A stretch of DNA of 64,000 nucleotides from Mycobacteroides salmoniphilum. GTDB taxonomy: Bacteria > Actinomycetota > Actinomycetes > Mycobacteriales > Mycobacteriaceae. The stretch lies in assembly GCF_004924335.1 (NCBI RefSeq), contig NZ_CP024633.1:4216001-4280000 (forward strand), in the 5' to 3' direction. Positions 24,312-33,087 of the stretch are shown piece by piece. Within the stretch, counting starts at the first letter, position 1. Every line of letters starts with the position of its first letter. Position numbers and translations under genes: made by a program. The notes beneath the pieces are model-generated. The model was not told the origin of the DNA. It was given only the letters and a program-made list of their open reading frames with translations, and did not search any database.

Positions 24312-24959
24312 CTAACCTTTAACGGCAATGACCGCACCCGGCCGCAGCCAGCCGATCAACTGCACGAGCATCCCGTCGTCCAGGGATACGCAGCCCGCGG
24401 TCGGTCCGCCGTCGGTGGAGTGCACGAAGAAGGCCGAACCGCCGCCGGGGACTCTGTCCTTGTTCACACCCATGACGATGGCGTGCTTGTACTGCGGGAT
24501 CGGGAGGTTCTCGCTCTGCGAGGTGTTGAACGGGCACTCGGCCTTGGCGCACTGCTGATGCGTGTTGTAGGTCGGGCTGTTGCTATCCCCGTCCCACCAG
24601 TCGTTCGGTCCGACCTGGACGTACCGCAGCCCGCTCGGGGGCGGCGGCGCAGTACCAAAGGCCCAGTCCAGCGAGTAGACGCCATTGGGGGTGGCCGACG
24701 CCCCTTCGCGTGCCTTGTCGATGAATCCGGCCGAGCCCACATGCGCTGGGATTCCCGTGGACACAGCCTTCCATTCGTTGCCGCTGCGCTGGAACACGTC
24801 GATCTTGGCCTTGGAGCCGCCGGCGCCGTTGACCGCGACCACCTGCGTCGCGTTGCCGACGGACTGGGCGAACCAGGGCACGAAGGGTTCCGCCGCAGCA
24901 GATGTTGAGGTAGCCAGGGCGAGTACGGCCGCACACAGCAGCATCACAGGACGGAACAC
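24312..24959 (-). CDS. Secreted L,D-transpeptidase-like protein, tandem paralogue
   Basis: 215 residues from GTG at 24959, which has GAGGATGG upstream and gives a clean signal peptide (hydrophobic run ending S-T-S-A-A-A-E). A longer frame to 25019 has no signal peptide at its start. Unlike its neighbour it has no lipobox cysteine, so it is probably released or wall-bound. The catalytic-type motif V-H-S-T-D-G-G, then T-A-G-C-V-S-L is kept. Both paralogues share the P-W-F-A-x-S-V-G-x-A-T-Q-V-V start of the mature domain and the C-terminal G-W-L-R-P-G-A-V-I-A. The start is divergent from the hydrolase at 25043. Confidence 0.75.
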   Translation of the reverse strand: MFRPVMLLCAAVLALATSTSAAAEPFVPWFAQSVGNATQVVAVNGAGGSKAKIDVFQRSGNEWKAVSTGIPAHVGSAGFIDKAREGASATPNGVYSLDWAFGTAPPPPSGLRYVQVGPNDWWDGDSNSPTYNTHQQCAKAECPFNTSQSENLPIPQYKHAIVMGVNKDRVPGGGSAFFVHSTDGGPTAGCVSLDDGMLVQLIGWLRPGAVIAVKG

Positions 24960-25042
24960 GACACCATCCTCGCCGATGTTGTTCTCGAATCCTTCAAGGT
25001 TGGGACACAGTTGCGCCACGGACCGATCGGTATAGTTCGGCC

Positions 25043-25942
25043 ATGGACGCAGAGCTCGAAGAATGGAAAGCCGCCGGGCATTACTTCGATTACCTGGGTT
25101 TCGACATCTTCTACCGCATCGAGGGCAGCGGGCCTCCCCTGCTGCTCATTCACGGGTATCCCTTCAATTCCTGGGATTGGGCGCTGATCTGGCCCGAGTT
25201 GGCGCAGCGGTTCACCGTCATCGCACCGGACATGATCGGCATGGGATTTTCCGACAAACCCGTTCAGTACGGGTACTCGGTTCTCGATCACGCCGATATG
25301 CACGAGGCACTGCTGTCCTATCTGGGGATAGAGCGGGTGCACCTGCTCACCCATGATCTGGGCAACTCCGTCGGCCAGGAGTTGTTGGCGCGCTTCGAAT
25401 TCGAGGAACAATCGCGCGGCCGGGTACCCATTGACTCGGTCACCTGGCTCAATGGGGGGCTCTTCATCGAGGCCTACCGTCCCCGCATCGCGCAGACCTT
25501 GATGTCGCGAACACCGTTGGGCGACTTGGTCAGCCGATTCCAGGGCACACCGCTGTCGCGCCGGATCCTGGATGCCGCCGTCAGTGAGATGTTCGGCCCC
25601 GACACCAAACCGTCGGCGCGGCTGCTGTCTTTGTTCCAGCAGGTGTTGGAGTACAACGACGGCGCGCGCGTCACCCATCAGGTGGGCCGATTCATCAACG
25701 ACCGGTACGACAACCGGAGCCGATGGGTGCGGGCCATGCGCGAAACCGCCGTGCCGATGCGGATGATCGACGGACCGATCGACCCGAACTCCGGATTGCA
25801 CATGGCCGAGCGCTATCTCGAGGTCATCCACGACCCCGACGTGGTGCTACTCGACGACAACATCGGCCATTGGCCGCAGATCGAGGCGCCCGAAGCGGTG
25901 CTCACGCACTTCCTCGCGCACATCGATCGGGTGACTACTTAG
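25043..25942 (+). CDS. Alpha/beta hydrolase with Asp nucleophile (haloalkane dehalogenase/epoxide hydrolase-like)
   Basis: 299 residues. The oxyanion-hole motif H-G-Y-P-F is near residue 36. The nucleophile elbow reads H-D-L-G-N-S with Asp105 in the nucleophile position, not Ser, and the catalytic His is in I-G-H-W-P near the C-terminus. An aspartate nucleophile is characteristic of haloalkane dehalogenases and epoxide hydrolases. Substrate unknown. There is no signal peptide. It ends convergently, overlapping the MmpS-like gene by eight bases. Confidence 0.85.
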   Translation: MDAELEEWKAAGHYFDYLGFDIFYRIEGSGPPLLLIHGYPFNSWDWALIWPELAQRFTVIAPDMIGMGFSDKPVQYGYSVLDHADMHEALLSYLGIERVHLLTHDLGNSVGQELLARFEFEEQSRGRVPIDSVTWLNGGLFIEAYRPRIAQTLMSRTPLGDLVSRFQGTPLSRRILDAAVSEMFGPDTKPSARLLSLFQQVLEYNDGARVTHQVGRFINDRYDNRSRWVRAMRETAVPMRMIDGPIDPNSGLHMAERYLEVIHDPDVVLLDDNIGHWPQIEAPEAVLTHFLAHIDRVTT

Positions 25943-26354
25943 GCGGCGCCGGCGGGGCCATATCCAGGAACGACGAGAAGGTCGCGTAGTTACAGTCGGC
26001 CTCTCCGGTGCCGGTCGTGCTCTGGCAGACCACCTTGTCGTTCAGGTAGATGCGCACCGTCACGGCCGCGTCCGGGGTCGCGGTGGAACGCCAGTCGGCC
26101 TTGAGCTCCGCGTGGTTGGGAATCTTGGCGCCACGGGACAGATCGCCGACGGTCGCATCGACCTTCCAGGGCAGGGTCACGCCGTCGGCGGGCTGCATCT
26201 CGGTGCCGTCCCAGTACTGGACGTTGGCCGTGGTGGCGGTGGACGAGATGACCTCGTAGGTCACCGTCTTGTCATCCGCGTGTGCCGCCGCGGGGAAGCT
26301 AAGCGCGCAGGCTGAGGCCACGGCTGACGCGGCAAGTAGTCGACGGACAGTCAT
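25935..26354 (-). CDS. Secreted orphan MmpS-like protein
   Basis: 139 residues with a cleavable signal peptide (to about A-H-A-D). The mature domain resembles MmpS: K-T-V-T-Y-E-V-I-S-S, T-A-N-V-Q-Y-W-D, a V-T-L-P-W-K-V segment and two C-terminal cysteines that may pair. In MmpS proteins this beta-sandwich domain is tethered by a membrane helix and works with MmpL. Here the domain is cut free and no mmpL gene is adjacent. A secreted, stand-alone carrier or competitor is possible (inference). The C-terminus is P/A-rich. Confidence 0.75.
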   Translation of the reverse strand: MTVRRLLAASAVASACALSFPAAAHADDKTVTYEVISSTATTANVQYWDGTEMQPADGVTLPWKVDATVGDLSRGAKIPNHAELKADWRSTATPDAAVTVRIYLNDKVVCQSTTGTGEADCNYATFSSFLDMAPPAPPK

Positions 26355-26494
26355 GGAACACCTCGAGATGTCAGTTAGGTTTACAGATCGTTAGGCACGC
26401 TACAGGGATTTTCTGGGCGTCTGCTGAGGCCGTGATCGAGAGCACTTCTGCCCGATTACTTGAGCAAACCCCGATAGGTCCGGACTATGGGGTG

Positions 26495-27859
26495 ATGAGC
26501 ATCGTGGGGGATGCCGACCTGGAAGACACGGTCGGCGAGAACGACAAAGGGCCGGCGTGGGGGCAGGCGACACTGGTCGCTTTTCGATTCGGGACCTGCT
26601 ATTTCGGCGCATTCGGGCTGGTCGTGGCCGTCGGTCTCATCCCGGTCATCCTCAAGGGCATCGGCATCGACGGCCCGTGGTCGGTGATTCGCGGATTGTT
26701 CCACGCGGCCCGAGCCCCTATCGCATGGATCGGCGAACATCTCCTGGGTCTGAGCGTGCAGAGCACCCAGGTGGGTAGCGATAGCGCGTTCCAATGGACG
26801 GCGCTGTTCTGCATCGCCTTCTTGGCTGCTGTCGCGACAGCGATGTGGACCGTGCTCGATCGGGGACGCCAACGCTACGACCGCCTGCAGGCCTGGGTGT
26901 GGACCGTCCTGCGGCTCGTATTGGCCACCGCGATGTTCTATTTCGGGATGGCGAAGGTGATCCCGACGCAGATGCCCTTCGTGCTCAACCGGCTCGTGGA
27001 GCCGTACGGAAACTTCAGTCCGGCCGGTGTGCTGTGGGCACAGGTGGGCATTTCGCAGCCGTACCAAATCTTGCTCGGCCTGGCCGAGGTGTTCGGCGGC
27101 CTGCTCCTGCTGCTGCCCCGCACCACCGCGGCGGGGGCCCTGGTGTGCGTGGTCGACCTCACGCAGGTCTTCCTGCTCAACATGACCTACGATATCCGCC
27201 TCAAGACGGTGTCCTCCCAGCTGCTGCTGTTGAGCCTGTTCCTGCTGGCGCCCTATGCGCGACGGCTGTTGACGGCGTTCTTCACCGATCGTGCGGTTCC
27301 CGCGGCCACGATGCCGCAGTTGTTCGCCCGCCCCCGAGCCAACCGGATCGCGCTGGCGACCCAGCTGGCGGTGGGCCTTGCGCTGCTGGCGGCTTTCGGT
27401 GGACAGGGGTGGCAGCAGTTCACCAGACCCACCCCCAACCTGTACGGCATCTGGCAGGTGGAGACGTTCTCTTCCGAGGGATATCCGCGCGATCCCCTGA
27501 TTACGGACAAAATCCGTTGGCGCAGAGTGATATTCGACAGACCATTCCACGTGTCTGCGCCAGTAATGGTAACGGTGCAGCGCATGGACGATTCGTTCGA
27601 GGTCTTCGGCGGCACCATCGATCCGCGCAAGCACTTCATCGACCTCACCCATCAGATCGAGCTGGGCACGTACAAGGAGACCCCGGTGCGGATCCGGCTC
27701 ACCTATTGGTGGCCCGGACAGCCGAATCAGATGATCGTCGACGGTGACGATTACGCCGGCCACACGGTCCATCTGCGCGTCACCAGGATGGACCCCGCCT
27801 CGTTCCCGCTTGTCGAGCGCGGTTTCAACTGGGTGCAGGAAGCGCCCTACAACCGCTGA
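26495..27859 (+). CDS. DoxX-like multi-pass membrane protein
   Basis: 454 residues from ATG at 26495 (GTG at 26492 or 26432 are alternatives; no strong ribosome site marks any). Hydrophobic helices occur near residues 30-50, 110-130, 155-180, 205-235 and 305-320. The stretch A-M-F-Y-F-G-M-A-K-V-I-P-T-Q resembles the DoxX-type core. After the last helix comes a 130-residue soluble C-terminal domain with no recognised motif. It lies 17 bases upstream of the formylglycine-generating enzyme gene, so it is probably part of the sulfatase-maturation operon, perhaps as a redox partner (inference). Confidence 0.75.
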   Translation: MSIVGDADLEDTVGENDKGPAWGQATLVAFRFGTCYFGAFGLVVAVGLIPVILKGIGIDGPWSVIRGLFHAARAPIAWIGEHLLGLSVQSTQVGSDSAFQWTALFCIAFLAAVATAMWTVLDRGRQRYDRLQAWVWTVLRLVLATAMFYFGMAKVIPTQMPFVLNRLVEPYGNFSPAGVLWAQVGISQPYQILLGLAEVFGGLLLLLPRTTAAGALVCVVDLTQVFLLNMTYDIRLKTVSSQLLLLSLFLLAPYARRLLTAFFTDRAVPAATMPQLFARPRANRIALATQLAVGLALLAAFGGQGWQQFTRPTPNLYGIWQVETFSSEGYPRDPLITDKIRWRRVIFDRPFHVSAPVMVTVQRMDDSFEVFGGTIDPRKHFIDLTHQIELGTYKETPVRIRLTYWWPGQPNQMIVDGDDYAGHTVHLRVTRMDPASFPLVERGFNWVQEAPYNR

Positions 27860-27876
27860 TCTGATAGAACGGGTGG

Positions 27877-28755
27877 ATGGCACTGACCGAGCTAGTGGAG
27901 CTACCGGGTGGGCCATTTTCCATGGGCTGCAACAATTTCTACCCCGAGGAACGGCCCGTACGCGCCGCGAGGGTCGATGCCTTCGCCATCGAACGGCACC
28001 CTGTCACCAACGCTCAGTTCGCGGAGTTTGTCACCCAGACCGGGTATGTGACCGTCGCCGAACGTGCCCCCGATCCGGCCCTCTACCCGGGCGCCTCGCC
28101 CGAGGATCTGGTCCCCGGGGCCATGGTGTTCCGGGCAACCAGCGGCCCGGTGAACTTGCATGACTGGCAGCAATGGTGGGACTGGGTTCCAGGTGCCTGC
28201 TGGCAACGGCCCACCGGACCGGACAGCGATATCGATAGCGCCGCAGATCATCCCGTCGTCCAGGTGGCGTACACCGATGCGGCGGCCTATGCCCGCTGGG
28301 CGGGCAGGCGGCTGCCCACCGAGACCGAGTGGGAGTACGCGGTGCGCGGTGGCGGCGATACGACCTACGCCTGGGGCGACGAGGTGTCCCCCGCAGGACA
28401 ACTGATGGCCAACACCTGGCAAGGCAGGTTCCCGTATCGCAACGACGGTGCGCTGGGCTGGTGCGGTACGTCTCCCGTCGGCACGTTCCCGCCGAACGAG
28501 TTCGGCCTTCTCGACATGATCGGCAATGTCTGGGAATGGACCTCGACGCGATTCGAACCCGGCGCGCACACCCCCACGTCATGCTGCAGCCCTTCCGATA
28601 ACCCCGACACGTCGGTGATCCAGGCACTCAAGGGCGGCTCACATTTGTGTGCACCCGAGTACTGCCACCGCTATCGTCCTGCGGCGCGCTCGCCACAGTC
28701 ACAGGACAGTGCGACGACCCATATTGGATTCCGCTGCGTGGAGAGCCGGGCATAA
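27877..28755 (+). CDS. Formylglycine-generating enzyme (sulfatase-modifying factor)
   Basis: 292 residues of the FGE-sulfatase fold, full length for the family. N-terminal F-S-M-G-C and a central L-P-T-E-T-E-W-E-Y-A segment are typical. The active-site copper-binding cysteines lie in H-L-C-A-P-E-Y-C-x-R-Y-R (Cys258, Cys263), followed by D-S-A-T-T-H-I-G-F-R-C. It oxidises the cysteine of C-x-P-x-R in sulfatases to formylglycine in the cytoplasm. The arylsulfatase at 30279 carries that motif and is the likely client. M. tuberculosis has the same pairing (Rv0712 beside Rv0711). Confidence 0.92.
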   Translation: MALTELVELPGGPFSMGCNNFYPEERPVRAARVDAFAIERHPVTNAQFAEFVTQTGYVTVAERAPDPALYPGASPEDLVPGAMVFRATSGPVNLHDWQQWWDWVPGACWQRPTGPDSDIDSAADHPVVQVAYTDAAAYARWAGRRLPTETEWEYAVRGGGDTTYAWGDEVSPAGQLMANTWQGRFPYRNDGALGWCGTSPVGTFPPNEFGLLDMIGNVWEWTSTRFEPGAHTPTSCCSPSDNPDTSVIQALKGGSHLCAPEYCHRYRPAARSPQSQDSATTHIGFRCVESRA

Positions 28756-28766
28756 CACATACGCTG

Positions 28767-28796
28767 TAGTGGCACCCACACCGCAGGGCGCCACTA
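28767..28796 (+). terminator. Hairpin after the FGE gene
   Basis: TAGTGGC and GCCACTA form a perfect 7-bp stem around 16 bases, starting 12 bases after the stop at 28755. It is a candidate terminator with no T-run. Confidence 0.4.
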
Positions 28797-28822
28797 GCAG
28801 CAAGCGGGCCGATGGTTCCGAT

Positions 28823-28843
28823 GTCAGACTGATCCGGTCTGAC
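28823..28843. promoter_or_regulatory. Dyad GTCAGAC-N7-GTCTGAC before the transglutaminase-like gene
   Basis: A perfect 21-base dyad 41 bases upstream of the start at 28884, well placed for an operator. No regulator gene is adjacent. Confidence 0.45.
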
Positions 28844-28883
28844 GGCAACGCACATCATCGTATTGACTTGTGGGAGGAACGGT

Positions 28884-29687
28884 ATGAAACGTGATGTTGG
28901 AGCCCAACTCGACGTCGACATCTTGGCGCCATCAACATTGGAGTTCCAGATCGCTGTGTCGCCGCTACCCGGCGCCCAGGTGACGGAAAGCTTGTCACTG
29001 GAGCTGAACGGACAGCAGGTGCAGGCCCAGGAGGTAGCGGGCGAGCACGGCAACCGTATTCACCGGCTCTACGTCGGGCAGGGAAACCTCAAAGTCTCTT
29101 ACACGGCAACCATTCTCGGACAAGCCGACGAAGTGCCCGTCGAGGCCGCGGACCTGTCGACGTACTTGCGCCCGAGCCGCTACGCCGAGGCCGACAAGTT
29201 CTACGGTTTCGCGGCAACCGAATTCGGTGATCACACCGACCCCACGGTGCTGTTGGAGAAGGTCTCATCCTGGGTCGGCTCCCGTTTGACGTATTCACCG
29301 GGATCGAGCGATCCCATCGATGGCGCCGTCGACACCCTCCTGGCGGCGGCAGGGGTCTGCCGCGACTACGCACACCTCGTGGTGGCGCTGCTTCGAGCCG
29401 TCAAGGTACCGGCCCGGCTTGTCGCCGTATATGCGCCGGGTTGCGACCCCATGGACTTTCACGCTGTTGCCGAGGCAGTCGTCGACAACCGTTGGCAGGT
29501 GGTGGACGCGACCTGTCTGGCGCCGCGACAAACGATGGTTCGCATCACCACCGGTCGCGACGCCGCAGACACGGCGTTCCTCGACAACCACGGTGGGCAG
29601 ATCGTATTGAACCAATCGTTCGTCACCGCCGTGGTCGACGGTGACCTACCCGAGGATCACGTCGATCAGCTGGTCTCCCTGCGATGA
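28884..29687 (+). CDS. Transglutaminase-like cysteine peptidase family protein
   Basis: 267 residues. The start at 28884 is set by GGGAGGA; the frame upstream adds seven unlikely residues. An N-terminal beta domain is followed by the papain-like core with triad Cys159 (G-V-C-R-D-Y-A-H), His193 (D-F-H-A-V-A-E) and Asp208 (V-V-D-A-T). The bacterial transglutaminase-like family includes peptidases and amidases, often next to ligase-like genes, but none is seen here. No signal peptide, so it is probably cytoplasmic. Substrate unknown. Confidence 0.85.
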   Translation: MKRDVGAQLDVDILAPSTLEFQIAVSPLPGAQVTESLSLELNGQQVQAQEVAGEHGNRIHRLYVGQGNLKVSYTATILGQADEVPVEAADLSTYLRPSRYAEADKFYGFAATEFGDHTDPTVLLEKVSSWVGSRLTYSPGSSDPIDGAVDTLLAAAGVCRDYAHLVVALLRAVKVPARLVAVYAPGCDPMDFHAVAEAVVDNRWQVVDATCLAPRQTMVRITTGRDAADTAFLDNHGGQIVLNQSFVTAVVDGDLPEDHVDQLVSLR

Positions 29688-29709
29688 CACCCGAAGAGAG
29701 ACCAGCTGA
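29666..29709. terminator. Bidirectional hairpin straddling the stop codon
   Basis: TCAGCTGGTCTC and its exact reverse complement form a 12-bp stem with a 20-base loop that contains the TGA of the transglutaminase-like gene. It sits between two convergent genes and can terminate both. Confidence 0.6.
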
Positions 29710-29718
29710 GACAGAGGG

Positions 29719-29931
29719 CTAGGAGTTCCCGGTCAATTTGTCCTTGACCGCGTCCACGCCTTCCTTGAGCTTGTCCGCGGCATCGGTCAGCTTCTGCTTG
29801 ACCGATGCGATGCCCTGATCGACCTGGCCTTCGGCCTTCAGATCCTCATCGCCAGTGGCAGCCCCAACGGCTTCCTTGGCGCGGCCCTTGAGATCCTCGG
29901 CCGTGTTCTTTGCGTCGTCAGCAATTCCCAT
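29719..29931 (-). CDS. CsbD-family stress protein
   Basis: 70 residues. The start at 29931 has AGAAAGG upstream and gives M-G-I-A-D-D-A-K-N. The sequence is hydrophilic and helical with K-G-R-A-K-E-A-V-G-x-x-T-G-D, the CsbD signature, and lysine/aspartate-rich repeats. CsbD proteins are small, abundant general-stress proteins of unknown biochemical role. It is a monocistronic gene. Confidence 0.85.
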   Translation of the reverse strand: MGIADDAKNTAEDLKGRAKEAVGAATGDEDLKAEGQVDQGIASVKQKLTDAADKLKEGVDAVKDKLTGNS

Positions 29932-30047
29932 GTGTTTCAAACCTTTCTGTATTCCACTCGAGACAGGCGCGAGCCGAAGGTTCATCACATCGATTCCCGG
30001 CAGTTATCGTCAACGCCACTTCCGACACTACGCACGAAATCTCCCCA

Positions 30048-30218
30048 GTGCGGCGAGTTCAGTTCACGGGCTTCCTGAAGAATCACCCGAAAAGGGTGAT
30101 GCTCACCCTCGCGCTGCTGACTAGCGTCGATATGAGCATGTCTCTTCACATCGTCGCGCCGTTCTTCGTGATCACCTTCCGTTTCCGGATCTTGGCGAGA
30201 CACAATGAATCACGTTGA
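30048..30218 (+). CDS. Possible small membrane protein
   Basis: 56 residues from GTG at 30048. It is basic with a hydrophobic middle (L-T-L-A-L-L-T-S-V-D-M through S-L-H-I-V-A-P-F-F-V-I). No ribosome site or known family is visible. It lies in the 347-base gap before the arylsulfatase gene; the remainder of that gap looks non-coding. Confidence 0.25.
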   Translation: MRRVQFTGFLKNHPKRVMLTLALLTSVDMSMSLHIVAPFFVITFRFRILARHNESR

Positions 30219-30278
30219 TGAATAGCGCCGCGGTGACGCCACCGCTGACCCAGATTCTTCGCTCCGAGAGGACTACCC

Positions 30279-32786
30279 ATGGAACCCACCAACGGGGACA
30301 CCGCCCAACCCACCGATAACGGCACAAGCGGACGCTTCTCGCGGCGTTCGATTCTGGGTGGAATCGCGGCCGCCGGTGTCGGCGCCGCCGCGGCAACCGC
30401 CGTAATCAAGGGGTTCGAGGACACCGATCACACGACAAGTGCCGGTACGCCGGGCACCGGGCCAACCAACGAGGACTTCCACGGGAAGATCGCCCTCGAC
30501 GTTCGCGATTCCACACCCGACTGGACCCCTTACGAGCTGAAGCGCGCGCCCGAGGGGGCGCCCAACGTGCTGGTGGTGCTCTACGACGACACCGGACTGG
30601 CGGCCTGGTCGCCGTTCGGCGGGCGCATCAACATGCCGGTCATGCAGCGCCTCGCCGACAACGGGCTGCGGTACTCCCAATGGCACACCACGGCACTGTG
30701 CTCGCCGACGCGGTCGTGCCTGTTGACCGGACGCAATCACCACGTGAACCGCTCTGCTTCGATTACCGAGGCCTCCAACGGATTTCCCGGTGCCGCGGGC
30801 CGTCTGCCCGCGGAGTGCGCCACCATCGGTCAGGTGCTGCAGGACAACGGATACAGCACGTTCTGGGTGGGCAAGAACCACAATGTGCCCGTCGAAGACA
30901 TCGCCGGCGGCGGCAGCCGATCCGAATGGCCACTACAGAAGGGCTTCGACCGCTATTACGGGTTCCTGGGCGGGGAAACCAACAACTGGTACCCCGACCT
31001 GGTCGAGGACAACCGGTTCATCGAGCCACCGTCCACTCCCGAGGACGGCTATCACCTGTCGAAAGACCTTGCCGACCAAGCACTTCGGATGCTGCGCGAC
31101 CAGCGGGCCACCAACCCTTCCAAGCCCTGGTACCTGTGGTACTGCCCCGGTGCCAACCACGCACCGCATCACAGCCCCGCCGAGTACACCGAGAAGTACA
31201 AGGGCAAGTTTGACGACGGCTACGAGGCGTATCGCGATTGGGCGCTGGCCCGCATGGTCGAGAAGGGCGTCATCCCGAAGGACACCAAACTCACCCCGCT
31301 GACCCCCATGCCCGCGGACGTCGCCAACGAGGCGGACTCGGTGCGGCCGTGGAACACCTTGAATGCCGATGAGAAGCGTCTCTTCTCGCGGATGGCCGAG
31401 GTGTACGCCGGGTTCTCCGAATACACCGATGCCCAGGTCGGAAGGGTCATCGACTACCTCGAGCAGAGCGGTCAGTTGGACAACACCATCGTCTTCTACT
31501 GCGCCGACAACGGCGCCTCCGGTGAAGGCTCCCCGAACGGCTCGGTGAACGAGAACAAGTTCTTCAACGGTTATCCCGACGAGCTGTCGGAGAACATGAA
31601 GTATCTGGACACGCTGGGCAGCCCCGACACCTACAACCACTACCCCACCGGATGGGCGGTGGCCTTCTCCACCCCGTTCCAGATGTTCAAGCGCTACTCA
31701 CAGTTCTCCGGCGGAACCTGCGATCCCCTCGTGATCCACTGGCCCAAGGGCATCAAGGACAAGGGCCAAGTGCGCCACCAGTATCACCACGTCACCGACA
31801 TCGTGCCCACCATCCTCGATGTCACGGGTCTGAAGATGCCCGAGACCTACCGCGGCGTCACGCAGTACCCGGTGAACGGGGTGTCTATGCGGTACAGCTT
31901 CGAGAAGGCAGATGCCCCCACCACCAAGAAGCGGCAGTATTACGCGATGCTGGGCACCCGCGGAATATGGGAGGACGGCTGGAAGGCGGCGGCCCTGCAC
32001 GCACCGATCAGCGGCAAGGGTCATTTCGACCAGGACAAGTGGGAGCTGTACCACGTCGATGAAGACCGTTCCGAGTCAACGAATCTGGCCGACAAGTACC
32101 CCGACAAGCTCAAGGGGCTGATCGCCGCGTGGGCCGAGGAAGCCGACAAGAACTTCGTGCTGCCCCTCGACGACCGGTCAGCCACCGAGCTGCTGACGAT
32201 CGAGCGGCCCTCAACCGAGCCGAAGCGCAGCCGCTACATCTACTACCCTGATACGGCACCCGTTCCCGAAGCCGTGGCGGTCAGTATCCGTGGCCGGTCC
32301 TACAAGATCATCGCCGACGTCGAAACCACCAAGGATTCACAGGGCGTGATCTTCGCGCATGGCTCACGCTTCGGAGGGCACTCCCTGTTCATCAAGGACG
32401 GCCGGCTCCACTACGTCTACAACTTCCTCGGCATCAAGCCTGAGCAGGTGTTCGTCTCACCGCCGCTGACCCCCGGCAAGCGCACACTCGGTATGGAGTT
32501 CGTCCGCCATGACAAGGGAAAATACGGCGAATCCTTGGGAACAACAACGCTATACCTTGACGGGAAGGCGGTGGCGAACGGCCCCATGCGGACGCAGCTG
32601 GGCAACTTCACCCTTGCCGGCGACGGTCTGTGCATCGGTTACGACAGCGGCGACAACGTCTCGCGGCTCTACAAGCACCCCGGGACGTTCACCGGGGGCA
32701 CCATCAAGGGTGTCGCGGTCGACGTCAGCGAGGAGACCTTCGTCGATCTGGAGCAAGAGGCACGCGCAGCATTCGCGCGGGACTAG
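30279..32786 (+). CDS. Tat-exported arylsulfatase
   Basis: 835 residues with GAGAGGA upstream of the ATG. A twin-arginine signal (S-R-R-S-I-L-G-G) is followed by a hydrophobic A/G stretch at about residues 20-45, so it should leave the cell folded. The sulfatase fold has V-L-Y-D-D-T-G metal ligands near the start and the modifiable cysteine in C-S-P-T-R (Cys141), matching the C-x-P-x-R motif, within a family-typical L-L-T-G. A C-terminal jelly-roll or LamG-like segment (G-M-E-F, Y-L-D-G-K) follows the catalytic domain. It hydrolyses sulfate esters, perhaps of host or environmental origin; substrate unknown. Formylglycine formation by the FGE at 27877 is expected before export. Confidence 0.9.
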   Translation: MEPTNGDTAQPTDNGTSGRFSRRSILGGIAAAGVGAAAATAVIKGFEDTDHTTSAGTPGTGPTNEDFHGKIALDVRDSTPDWTPYELKRAPEGAPNVLVVLYDDTGLAAWSPFGGRINMPVMQRLADNGLRYSQWHTTALCSPTRSCLLTGRNHHVNRSASITEASNGFPGAAGRLPAECATIGQVLQDNGYSTFWVGKNHNVPVEDIAGGGSRSEWPLQKGFDRYYGFLGGETNNWYPDLVEDNRFIEPPSTPEDGYHLSKDLADQALRMLRDQRATNPSKPWYLWYCPGANHAPHHSPAEYTEKYKGKFDDGYEAYRDWALARMVEKGVIPKDTKLTPLTPMPADVANEADSVRPWNTLNADEKRLFSRMAEVYAGFSEYTDAQVGRVIDYLEQSGQLDNTIVFYCADNGASGEGSPNGSVNENKFFNGYPDELSENMKYLDTLGSPDTYNHYPTGWAVAFSTPFQMFKRYSQFSGGTCDPLVIHWPKGIKDKGQVRHQYHHVTDIVPTILDVTGLKMPETYRGVTQYPVNGVSMRYSFEKADAPTTKKRQYYAMLGTRGIWEDGWKAAALHAPISGKGHFDQDKWELYHVDEDRSESTNLADKYPDKLKGLIAAWAEEADKNFVLPLDDRSATELLTIERPSTEPKRSRYIYYPDTAPVPEAVAVSIRGRSYKIIADVETTKDSQGVIFAHGSRFGGHSLFIKDGRLHYVYNFLGIKPEQVFVSPPLTPGKRTLGMEFVRHDKGKYGESLGTTTLYLDGKAVANGPMRTQLGNFTLAGDGLCIGYDSGDNVSRLYKHPGTFTGGTIKGVAVDVSEETFVDLEQEARAAFARD

Positions 32787-33055
32787 TCGCTCGCCCAGGT
32801 GAGCGTGAGCTCGTCGCGGATGCCGAACCGCTCCAGGTGACGTTTCACGACGTCACCGAATTCCGCGGAGCTCGCCTCGACATGCAGTTCACCGTCCTGT
32901 GGGCGCAGCACGGTGATCGCATCGGGCGCCAGCTCGATCTGTATCGCACCGCCGTCGAGCTCGGTCACCGTGCTCTTGGCCGCCCAGTGCTGCGCGAGTT
33001 GTTTCGCGTAGCGCTCGGGACGGTCGGTGACGATCACGCCGTGAACAGTGGCCAT
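32783..33055 (-). CDS. DUF2218-family protein
   Basis: 90 residues from ATG at 33055, the usual length. The pattern V-T-D-R-P-E-R-Y-A-K-Q-L-A-Q-H-W at the start, a D-G-x-L-x-V-E-A-S strand and the ending H-L-E-R-F-G-I-R-D-E-L fit the family. In actinobacteria it is commonly near iron-uptake or siderophore genes; here no such gene is adjacent. It overlaps the sulfatase end convergently by four bases. Role unknown. Confidence 0.8.
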   Translation of the reverse strand: MATVHGVIVTDRPERYAKQLAQHWAAKSTVTELDGGAIQIELAPDAITVLRPQDGELHVEASSAEFGDVVKRHLERFGIRDELTLTWASD

Positions 33056-33087
33056 CTCACGATTCTTCCAGGTTCTGCGCGAGGGTG

